From Ecdyonurus torrentis (taxonomy: Eukaryota > Arthropoda > Insecta > Ephemeroptera > Heptageniidae), in contig OX439137.1 of NCBI GenBank assembly GCA_949318235.1, forward strand, positions 3,502,456 through 3,566,455: a stretch of 64,000 bases of DNA. The letters are read 5' to 3'. The notes under the pieces were generated by a model. The model saw only the letters and a program-made list of their open reading frames with translations, did no database searches and was not told where the DNA came from. Of the stretch, positions 36,301 through 48,300 are shown in pieces (position 1 is the first letter of the stretch; each line of letters starts with the position of its first letter). Made by a program: the position numbers and the translations under genes.

Positions 36301-39300
36301 GTTAGAGATAGAAATAAAATGCAACCAAATGTTGCATTTTTTGTATGCACTTACGTAGCTTTCGCTCTGGCATATAACTCGAATAGAATGTGAAAAATAT
36401 TATTTACAAAGGAAAAAAATCGACATTGCGATAAATATAAATATATGAAAAAACCATCGCGGTTAATGCTACTAATCAATAGGATAGAAATAGTACGAGA
36501 GAAACTAGAGCACTTTGTATTGAAAAGTAATGCAGAGCGAAATTCTCTAATTTTGATAGAATAATGGGAATGGGATTCAAATTAATTCACTAGTATTGTT
36601 ACTAGGACGTTTTTTAATGAAAGAAATTAAAAGGATGGGTTATTCTGTGCGAAAACTAGCCATACATACCAAATATCGTCACGTAAACTATCTCTCAATC
36701 TGGCTGGACGCGTTTCGACCTATCCGTTCCGAATATTGTATATTAATAAAATTAATATACAATAAAACATCGCGGGTCTCAGGTTCTCTTCAGCAGCCCA
36801 TGGTAGTACAATATGCTCACCTATACCGAGCATCACCGCTTGGTACGTGTGGTTCATATCGCACGCCATGTGAAAATGAGATTTAGTCAGAGCGCTTGCT
36901 GAGCAGTGTCCGCCGCACCCCCCTCCCCACATTCCCCAATGCAGAGAAGGAAGCAGCCGCGACCACTACCCCGCAAGACGACACCTGTTTCGTGATACAT
37001 ACTTGTATGTTTGGCGAGTCTTTGCACAGAGAGGAGAGGAAAAAGTAAAAGATGATAGAGGTTAGAGATAGAAATAAAATGCAACCAAATGTTGCATTTT
37101 TTGTATGCACTTACGTAGCTTTCGCTCTGGCATATAACTCGAATAGAATGTGAAAAATATTATTTACAAAGGAAAAAAATCGACATTGCGATAAATATAA
37201 ATATATGAAAAAACCATCGCGGTTAATGCTACTAATCAATAGGATAGAAATAGTACGAGAGAAACTAGAGCACTTTGTATTGAAAAGTAATGCAGAGCGA
37301 AATTCTCTAATTTTGATAGAATAATGGGAATGGGATTCAAATTAATTCACTAGTATTGTTACTAGGACGTTTTTTAATGAAAGAAATTAAAAGGATGGGT
37401 TATTCTGTGCGAAAACTAGCCATACATACCAAATATCGTCACGTAAACTATCTCTCAATCTGGCTGGACGCGTTTCGACCTATCCGTTCCGAATATTGTA
37501 TATTAATAAAATTAATATACAATAAAACATCGCGGGTCTCAGGTTCTCTTCAGCAGCCCATGGTAGTACAATATGCTCACCTATACCGAGCATCACCGCT
37601 TGGTACGTGTGGTTCATATCGCACGCCATGTGAAAATGAGATTTAGTCAGAGCGCTTGCTGAGCAGTGTCCGCCGCACCCCCCTCCCCACATTCCCCAAT
37701 GCAGAGAAGGAAGCAGCCGCGACCACTACCCCGCAAGACGACACCTGTTTCGTGATACATACTTGTATGTTTGGCGAGTCTTTGCACAGAGAGGAGAGGA
37801 AAAAGTAAAAGATGATAGAGGTTAGAGATAGAAATAAAATGCAACCAAATGTTGCATTTTTTGTATGCACTTACGTAGCTTTCGCTCTGGCATATAACTC
37901 GAATAGAATGTGAAAAATATTATTTACAAAGGAAAAAAATCGACATTGCGATAAATATAAATATATGAAAAAACCATCGCGGTTAATGCTACTAATCAAT
38001 AGGATAGAAATAGTACGAGAGAAACTAGAGCACTTTGTATTGAAAAGTAATGCAGAGCGAAATTCTCTAATTTTGATAGAATAATGGGAATGGGATTCAA
38101 ATTAATTCACTAGTATTGTTACTAGGACGTTTTTTAATGAAAGAAATTAAAAGGATGGGTTATTCTGTGCGAAAACTAGCCATACATACCAAATATCGTC
38201 ACGTAAACTATCTCTCAATCTGGCTGGACGCGTTTCGACCTATCCGTTCCGAATATTGTATATTAATAAAATTAATATACAATAAAACATCGCGGGTCTC
38301 AGGTTCTCTTCAGCAGCCCATGGTAGTACAATATGCTCACCTATACCGAGCATCACCGCTTGGTACGTGTGGTTCATATCGCACGCCATGTGAAAATGAG
38401 ATTTAGTCAGAGCGCTTGCTGAGCAGTGTCCGCCGCACCCCCCTCCCCACATTCCCCAATGCAGAGAAGGAAGCAGCCGCGACCACTACCCCGCAAGACG
38501 ACACCTGTTTCGTGATACATACTTGTATGTTTGGCGAGTCTTTGCACAGAGAGGAGAGGAAAAAGTAAAAGATGATAGAGGTTAGAGATAGAAATAAAAT
38601 GCAACCAAATGTTGCATTTTTTGTATGCACTTACGTAGCTTTCGCTCTGGCATATAACTCGAATAGAATGTGAAAAATATTATTTACAAAGGAAAAAAAT
38701 CGACATTGCGATAAATATAAATATATGAAAAAACCATCGCGGTTAATGCTACTAATCAATAGGATAGAAATAGTACGAGAGAAACTAGAGCACTTTGTAT
38801 TGAAAAGTAATGCAGAGCGAAATTCTCTAATTTTGATAGAATAATGGGAATGGGATTCAAATTAATTCACTAGTATTGTTACTAGGACGTTTTTTAATGA
38901 AAGAAATTAAAAGGATGGGTTATTCTGTGCGAAAACTAGCCATACATACCAAATATCGTCACGTAAACTATCTCTCAATCTGGCTGGACGCGTTTCGACC
39001 TATCCGTTCCGAATATTGTATATTAATAAAATTAATATACAATAAAACATCGCGGGTCTCAGGTTCTCTTCAGCAGCCCATGGTAGTACAATATGCTCAC
39101 CTATACCGAGCATCACCGCTTGGTACGTGTGGTTCATATCGCACGCCATGTGAAAATGAGATTTAGTCAGAGCGCTTGCTGAGCAGTGTCCGCCGCACCC
39201 CCCTCCCCACATTCCCCAATGCAGAGAAGGAAGCAGCCGCGACCACTACCCCGCAAGACGACACCTGTTTCGTGATACATACTTGTATGTTTGGCGAGTC

Positions 39301-42300
39301 TTTGCACAGAGAGGAGAGGAAAAAGTAAAAGATGATAGAGGTTAGAGATAGAAATAAAATGCAACCAAATGTTGCATTTTTTGTATGCACTTACGTAGCT
39401 TTCGCTCTGGCATATAACTCGAATAGAATGTGAAAAATATTATTTACAAAGGAAAAAAATCGACATTGCGATAAATATAAATATATGAAAAAACCATCGC
39501 GGTTAATGCTACTAATCAATAGGATAGAAATAGTACGAGAGAAACTAGAGCACTTTGTATTGAAAAGTAATGCAGAGCGAAATTCTCTAATTTTGATAGA
39601 ATAATGGGAATGGGATTCAAATTAATTCACTAGTATTGTTACTAGGACGTTTTTTAATGAAAGAAATTAAAAGGATGGGTTATTCTGTGCGAAAACTAGC
39701 CATACATACCAAATATCGTCACGTAAACTATCTCTCAATCTGGCTGGACGCGTTTCGACCTATCCGTTCCGAATATTGTATATTAATAAAATTAATATAC
39801 AATAAAACATCGCGGGTCTCAGGTTCTCTTCAGCAGCCCATGGTAGTACAATATGCTCACCTATACCGAGCATCACCGCTTGGTACGTGTGGTTCATATC
39901 GCACGCCATGTGAAAATGAGATTTAGTCAGAGCGCTTGCTGAGCAGTGTCCGCCGCACCCCCCTCCCCACATTCCCCAATGCAGAGAAGGAAGCAGCCGC
40001 GACCACTACCCCGCAAGACGACACCTGTTTCGTGATACATACTTGTATGTTTGGCGAGTCTTTGCACAGAGAGGAGAGGAAAAAGTAAAAGATGATAGAG
40101 GTTAGAGATAGAAATAAAATGCAACCAAATGTTGCATTTTTTGTATGCACTTACGTAGCTTTCGCTCTGGCATATAACTCGAATAGAATGTGAAAAATAT
40201 TATTTACAAAGGAAAAAAATCGACATTGCGATAAATATAAATATATGAAAAAACCATCGCGGTTAATGCTACTAATCAATAGGATAGAAATAGTACGAGA
40301 GAAACTAGAGCACTTTGTATTGAAAAGTAATGCAGAGCGAAATTCTCTAATTTTGATAGAATAATGGGAATGGGATTCAAATTAATTCACTAGTATTGTT
40401 ACTAGGACGTTTTTTAATGAAAGAAATTAAAAGGATGGGTTATTCTGTGCGAAAACTAGCCATACATACCAAATATCGTCACGTAAACTATCTCTCAATC
40501 TGGCTGGACGCGTTTCGACCTATCCGTTCCGAATATTGTATATTAATAAAATTAATATACAATAAAACATCGCGGGTCTCAGGTTCTCTTCAGCAGCCCA
40601 TGGTAGTACAATATGCTCACCTATACCGAGCATCACCGCTTGGTACGTGTGGTTCATATCGCACGCCATGTGAAAATGAGATTTAGTCAGAGCGCTTGCT
40701 GAGCAGTGTCCGCCGCACCCCCCTCCCCACATTCCCCAATGCAGAGAAGGAAGCAGCCGCGACCACTACCCCGCAAGACGACACCTGTTTCGTGATACAT
40801 ACTTGTATGTTTGGCGAGTCTTTGCACAGAGAGGAGAGGAAAAAGTAAAAGATGATAGAGGTTAGAGATAGAAATAAAATGCAACCAAATGTTGCATTTT
40901 TTGTATGCACTTACGTAGCTTTCGCTCTGGCATATAACTCGAATAGAATGTGAAAAATATTATTTACAAAGGAAAAAAATCGACATTGCGATAAATATAA
41001 ATATATGAAAAAACCATCGCGGTTAATGCTACTAATCAATAGGATAGAAATAGTACGAGAGAAACTAGAGCACTTTGTATTGAAAAGTAATGCAGAGCGA
41101 AATTCTCTAATTTTGATAGAATAATGGGAATGGGATTCAAATTAATTCACTAGTATTGTTACTAGGACGTTTTTTAATGAAAGAAATTAAAAGGATGGGT
41201 TATTCTGTGCGAAAACTAGCCATACATACCAAATATCGTCACGTAAACTATCTCTCAATCTGGCTGGACGCGTTTCGACCTATCCGTTCCGAATATTGTA
41301 TATTAATAAAATTAATATACAATAAAACATCGCGGGTCTCAGGTTCTCTTCAGCAGCCCATGGTAGTACAATATGCTCACCTATACCGAGCATCACCGCT
41401 TGGTACGTGTGGTTCATATCGCACGCCATGTGAAAATGAGATTTAGTCAGAGCGCTTGCTGAGCAGTGTCCGCCGCACCCCCCTCCCCACATTCCCCAAT
41501 GCAGAGAAGGAAGCAGCCGCGACCACTACCCCGCAAGACGACACCTGTTTCGTGATACATACTTGTATGTTTGGCGAGTCTTTGCACAGAGAGGAGAGGA
41601 AAAAGTAAAAGATGATAGAGGTTAGAGATAGAAATAAAATGCAACCAAATGTTGCATTTTTTGTATGCACTTACGTAGCTTTCGCTCTGGCATATAACTC
41701 GAATAGAATGTGAAAAATATTATTTACAAAGGAAAAAAATCGACATTGCGATAAATATAAATATATGAAAAAACCATCGCGGTTAATGCTACTAATCAAT
41801 AGGATAGAAATAGTACGAGAGAAACTAGAGCACTTTGTATTGAAAAGTAATGCAGAGCGAAATTCTCTAATTTTGATAGAATAATGGGAATGGGATTCAA
41901 ATTAATTCACTAGTATTGTTACTAGGACGTTTTTTAATGAAAGAAATTAAAAGGATGGGTTATTCTGTGCGAAAACTAGCCATACATACCAAATATCGTC
42001 ACGTAAACTATCTCTCAATCTGGCTGGACGCGTTTCGACCTATCCGTTCCGAATATTGTATATTAATAAAATTAATATACAATAAAACATCGCGGGTCTC
42101 AGGTTCTCTTCAGCAGCCCATGGTAGTACAATATGCTCACCTATACCGCCAAACATACAAGTATGTATCACGAAACAGGTGTCGTCTTGCGGGGTAGTGG
42201 TCGCGGCTGCTTCCTTCTCTGCATTGGGGAATGTGGGGAGGGGGGTGCGGCGGACACTGCTCAGCAAGCGCTCTGACTAAATCTCATTTTCACATGGCGT

Positions 42301-45300
42301 GCGATATGAACCACACGTACCAAGCGGTGATGCTCGGTATAGGTGAGCATATTGTACTACCATGGGCTGCTGAAGAGAACCTGAGACCCGCGATGTTTTA
42401 TTGTATATTAATTTTATTAATATACAATATTCGGAACGGATAGGTCGAAACGCGTCCAGCCAGATTGAGAGATAGTTTACGTGACGATATTTGGTATGTA
42501 TGGCTAGTTTTCGCACAGAATAACCCATCCTTTTAATTTCTTTCATTAAAAAACGTCCTAGTAACAATACTAGTGAATTAATTTGAATCCCATTCCCATT
42601 ATTCTATCAAAATTAGAGAATTTCGCTCTGCATTACTTTTCAATACAAAGTGCTCTAGTTTCTCTCGTACTATTTCTATCCTATTGATTAGTAGCATTAA
42701 CCGCGATGGTTTTTTCATATATTTATATTTATCGCAATGTCGATTTTTTTCCTTTGTAAATAATATTTTTCACATTCTATTCGAGTTATATGCCAGAGCG
42801 AAAGCTACGTAAGTGCATACAAAAAATGCAACATTTGGTTGCATTTTATTTCTATCTCTAACCTCTATCATCTTTTACTTTTTCCTCTCCTCTCTGTGCA
42901 AAGACTCGCCAAACATACAAGTATGTATCACGAAACAGGTGTCGTCTTGCGGGGTAGTGGTCGCGGCTGCTTCCTTCTCTGCATTGGGGAATGTGGGGAG
43001 GGGGGTGCGGCGGACACTGCTCAGCAAGCGCTCTGACTAAATCTCATTTTCACATGGCGTGCGATATGAACCACACGTACCAAGCGGTGATGCTCGGTAT
43101 AGGTGAGCATATTGTACTACCATGGGCTGCTGAAGAGAACCTGAGACCCGCGATGTTTTATTGTATATTAATTTTATTAATATACAATATTCGGAACGGA
43201 TAGGTCGAAACGCGTCCAGCCAGATTGAGAGATAGTTTACGTGACGATATTTGGTATGTATGGCTAGTTTTCGCACAGAATAACCCATCCTTTTAATTTC
43301 TTTCATTAAAAAACGTCCTAGTAACAATACTAGTGAATTAATTTGAATCCCATTCCCATTATTCTATCAAAATTAGAGAATTTCGCTCTGCATTACTTTT
43401 CAATACAAAGTGCTCTAGTTTCTCTCGTACTATTTCTATCCTATTGATTAGTAGCATTAACCGCGATGGTTTTTTCATATATTTATATTTATCGCAATGT
43501 CGATTTTTTTCCTTTGTAAATAATATTTTTCACATTCTATTCGAGTTATATGCCAGAGCGAAAGCTACGTAAGTGCATACAAAAAATGCAACATTTGGTT
43601 GCATTTTATTTCTATCTCTAACCTCTATCATCTTTTACTTTTTCCTCTCCTCTCTGTGCAAAGACTCGCCAAACATACAAGTATGTATCACGAAACAGGT
43701 GTCGTCTTGCGGGGTAGTGGTCGCGGCTGCTTCCTTCTCTGCATTGGGGAATGTGGGGAGGGGGGTGCGGCGGACACTGCTCAGCAAGCGCTCTGACTAA
43801 ATCTCATTTTCACATGGCGTGCGATATGAACCACACGTACCAAGCGGTGATGCTCGGTATAGGTGAGCATATTGTACTACCATGGGCTGCTGAAGAGAAC
43901 CTGAGACCCGCGATGTTTTATTGTATATTAATTTTATTAATATACAATATTCGGAACGGATAGGTCGAAACGCGTCCAGCCAGATTGAGAGATAGTTTAC
44001 GTGACGATATTTGGTATGTATGGCTAGTTTTCGCACAGAATAACCCATCCTTTTAATTTCTTTCATTAAAAAACGTCCTAGTAACAATACTAGTGAATTA
44101 ATTTGAATCCCATTCCCATTATTCTATCAAAATTAGAGAATTTCGCTCTGCATTACTTTTCAATACAAAGTGCTCTAGTTTCTCTCGTACTATTTCTATC
44201 CTATTGATTAGTAGCATTAACCGCGATGGTTTTTTCATATATTTATATTTATCGCAATGTCGATTTTTTTCCTTTGTAAATAATATTTTTCACATTCTAT
44301 TCGAGTTATATGCCAGAGCGAAAGCTACGTAAGTGCATACAAAAAATGCAACATTTGGTTGCATTTTATTTCTATCTCTAACCTCTATCATCTTTTACTT
44401 TTTCCTCTCCTCTCTGTGCAAAGACTCGCCAAACATACAAGTATGTATCACGAAACAGGTGTCGTCTTGCGGGGTAGTGGTCGCGGCTGCTTCCTTCTCT
44501 GCATTGGGGAATGTGGGGAGGGGGGTGCGGCGGACACTGCTCAGCAAGCGCTCTGACTAAATCTCATTTTCACATGGCGTGCGATATGAACCACACGTAC
44601 CAAGCGGTGATGCTCGGTATAGGTGAGCATATTGTACTACCATGGGCTGCTGAAGAGAACCTGAGACCCGCGATGTTTTATTGTATATTAATTTTATTAA
44701 TATACAATATTCGGAACGGATAGGTCGAAACGCGTCCAGCCAGATTGAGAGATAGTTTACGTGACGATATTTGGTATGTATGGCTAGTTTTCGCACAGAA
44801 TAACCCATCCTTTTAATTTCTTTCATTAAAAAACGTCCTAGTAACAATACTAGTGAATTAATTTGAATCCCATTCCCATTATTCTATCAAAATTAGAGAA
44901 TTTCGCTCTGCATTACTTTTCAATACAAAGTGCTCTAGTTTCTCTCGTACTATTTCTATCCTATTGATTAGTAGCATTAACCGCGATGGTTTTTTCATAT
45001 ATTTATATTTATCGCAATGTCGATTTTTTTCCTTTGTAAATAATATTTTTCACATTCTATTCGAGTTATATGCCAGAGCGAAAGCTACGTAAGTGCATAC
45101 AAAAAATGCAACATTTGGTTGCATTTTATTTCTATCTCTAACCTCTATCATCTTTTACTTTTTCCTCTCCTCTCTGTGCAAAGACTCGCCAAACATACAA
45201 GTATGTATCACGAAACAGGTGTCGTCTTGCGGGGTAGTGGTCGCGGCTGCTTCCTTCTCTGCATTGGGGAATGTGGGGAGGGGGGTGCGGCGGACACTGC

Positions 45301-48300
45301 TCAGCAAGCGCTCTGACTAAATCTCATTTTCACATGGCGTGCGATATGAACCACACGTACCAAGCGGTGATGCTCGGTATAGGTGAGCATATTGTACTAC
45401 CATGGGCTGCTGAAGAGAACCTGAGACCCGCGATGTTTTATTGTATATTAATTTTATTAATATACAATATTCGGAACGGATAGGTCGAAACGCGTCCAGC
45501 CAGATTGAGAGATAGTTTACGTGACGATATTTGGTATGTATGGCTAGTTTTCGCACAGAATAACCCATCCTTTTAATTTCTTTCATTAAAAAACGTCCTA
45601 GTAACAATACTAGTGAATTAATTTGAATCCCATTCCCATTATTCTATCAAAATTAGAGAATTTCGCTCTGCATTACTTTTCAATACAAAGTGCTCTAGTT
45701 TCTCTCGTACTATTTCTATCCTATTGATTAGTAGCATTAACCGCGATGGTTTTTTCATATATTTATATTTATCGCAATGTCGATTTTTTTCCTTTGTAAA
45801 TAATATTTTTCACATTCTATTCGAGTTATATGCCAGAGCGAAAGCTACGTAAGTGCATACAAAAAATGCAACATTTGGTTGCATTTTATTTCTATCTCTA
45901 ACCTCTATCATCTTTTACTTTTTCCTCTCCTCTCTGTGCAAAGACTCGCCAAACATACAAGTATGTATCACGAAACAGGTGTCGTCTTGCGGGGTAGTGG
46001 TCGCGGCTGCTTCCTTCTCTGCATTGGGGAATGTGGGGAGGGGGGTGCGGCGGACACTGCTCAGCAAGCGCTCTGACTAAATCTCATTTTCACATGGCGT
46101 GCGATATGAACCACACGTACCAAGCGGTGATGCTCGGTATAGGTGAGCATATTGTACTACCATGGGCTGCTGAAGAGAACCTGAGACCCGCGATGTTTTA
46201 TTGTATATTAATTTTATTAATATACAATATTCGGAACGGATAGGTCGAAACGCGTCCAGCCAGATTGAGAGATAGTTTACGTGACGATATTTGGTATGTA
46301 TGGCTAGTTTTCGCACAGAATAACCCATCCTTTTAATTTCTTTCATTAAAAAACGTCCTAGTAACAATACTAGTGAATTAATTTGAATCCCATTCCCATT
46401 ATTCTATCAAAATTAGAGAATTTCGCTCTGCATTACTTTTCAATACAAAGTGCTCTAGTTTCTCTCGTACTATTTCTATCCTATTGATTAGTAGCATTAA
46501 CCGCGATGGTTTTTTCATATATTTATATTTATCGCAATGTCGATTTTTTTCCTTTGTAAATAATATTTTTCACATTCTATTCGAGTTATATGCCAGAGCG
46601 AAAGCTACGTAAGTGCATACAAAAAATGCAACATTTGGTTGCATTTTATTTCTATCTCTAACCTCTATCATCTTTTACTTTTTCCTCTCCTCTCTGTGCA
46701 AAGACTCGCCAAACATACAAGTATGTATCACGAAACAGGTGTCGTCTTGCGGGGTAGTGGTCGCGGCTGCTTCCTTCTCTGCATTGGGGAATGTGGGGAG
46801 GGGGGTGCGGCGGACACTGCTCAGCAAGCGCTCTGACTAAATCTCATTTTCACATGGCGTGCGATATGAACCACACGTACCAAGCGGTGATGCTCGGTAT
46901 AGGTGAGCATATTGTACTACCATGGGCTGCTGAAGAGAACCTGAGACCCGCGATGTTTTATTGTATATTAATTTTATTAATATACAATATTCGGAACGGA
47001 TAGGTCGAAACGCGTCCAGCCAGATTGAGAGATAGTTTACGTGACGATATTTGGTATGTATGGCTAGTTTTCGCACAGAATAACCCATCCTTTTAATTTC
47101 TTTCATTAAAAAACGTCCTAGTAACAATACTAGTGAATTAATTTGAATCCCATTCCCATTATTCTATCAAAATTAGAGAATTTCGCTCTGCATTACTTTT
47201 CAATACAAAGTGCTCTAGTTTCTCTCGTACTATTTCTATCCTATTGATTATATTTATATTATTAATTCTAATACAATTACGTATTTTGATTGACAGTTTC
47301 AGCTTAGAGCCCAGCATGCTGCCCTCTCTACCTTCGTCAACTACTGAATCATTTCAAGTATACTCTGACCACGGACCTCGCAGCATGGACTTAGATACCA
47401 CTAGACCCATGCAGGATACAACTATTGATACCACTCAACATAGTAATGATGGTACGTATGTTATTTCAAGTCAATCTCCTCTCTATATTTACAGCCCAAA
47501 GTAGTTTCATAAGTTTTGACACCACTGCACTAAATACAAGCCAAAACCAACCCCATAAGCTCAACCTCTATAAAATTTCAAGCATAGTTAAAAATGAGCT
47601 TGTTAATGTGCGCTCTGATGGCCAAAAGTTAAAGAACGGGTCTGCAGTGATAACATATTTATTAGATAACATAAAGTGGTTGCGGGTTGCCTATACAAAT
47701 CATTCTTAAACTTTTGGGCAGAGCTGTACATAACCCCTTGCTAGGCTGACCATATTATTGAGATGCAAAATCGGGACACTTTGACCGTAGAAGAGAGGCA
47801 ACTTGGAACGTGGGGGCGCAGGCCCCGCCGGAGGTGAAAAATTTTCTTAAAAGGGGGCGTGGTCCCCGAATTTTAAGTGTATTTTGATCGATTTTTAAAT
47901 AGCCATTATTGAAAAAAAAAATCTAAAAATTAATTTTTCTATAGAAAACAATTAAAGAGCTACGTTCACTTTTTTTTCTTTTGTCACCATAAATTTAAAA
48001 AAAAATCTTTTTTTTTTTTGCTTCAAAAACGATTTTTTTTTTTTTTTTTTTTTTTTTTTACGCACTGTCATTAAAATTTGCTCCAAAAATTGTAATTTCA
48101 ATAAATATAATATAATAGCATTAATTTTTTTATTGTATTACCAACTATATTTACCAAGCAAATGGTTTAGCAAAGAAAAAATAAAAATAAAATAAACGGA
48201 AATGTTCTTTAATTAAGAGAAGAAAAACGATTACATAATGGCAACTTCTGCTATTAATTAAATAATTATTAATAAATCACGACATTTTTATATTAAAATA

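Larger units (their letters stand above)
34158..42148 (+). repeat. 760 bp tandem array, direct half (about 10.5 units)
   Basis: Unit starts recur every 760 bp from 34161 (34921, 35681 ... 41761); the eleventh is cut at 42148. Copies I compared are identical. Each unit has an AT-rich start, a 13 bp-arm hairpin, a GC-rich patch (first copy about 34618-34710) and a second 10 bp-arm hairpin. The short open frames are the same in every copy and resemble nothing I know. It lies in OCIAD1 intron 3. Confidence 0.97.

Noticed and set aside
34316..47127. Repeated frames of 65-96 codons in each array unit
   Set aside because: Identical because the DNA is repeated; several overlap on both strands, none resembles a known protein, and no conservation can be tested in identical copies.
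34158..47250. CRISPR-like or rDNA array
   Set aside because: The unit is 760 bp with no variable spacers and no rRNA similarity, in an animal gene intron.
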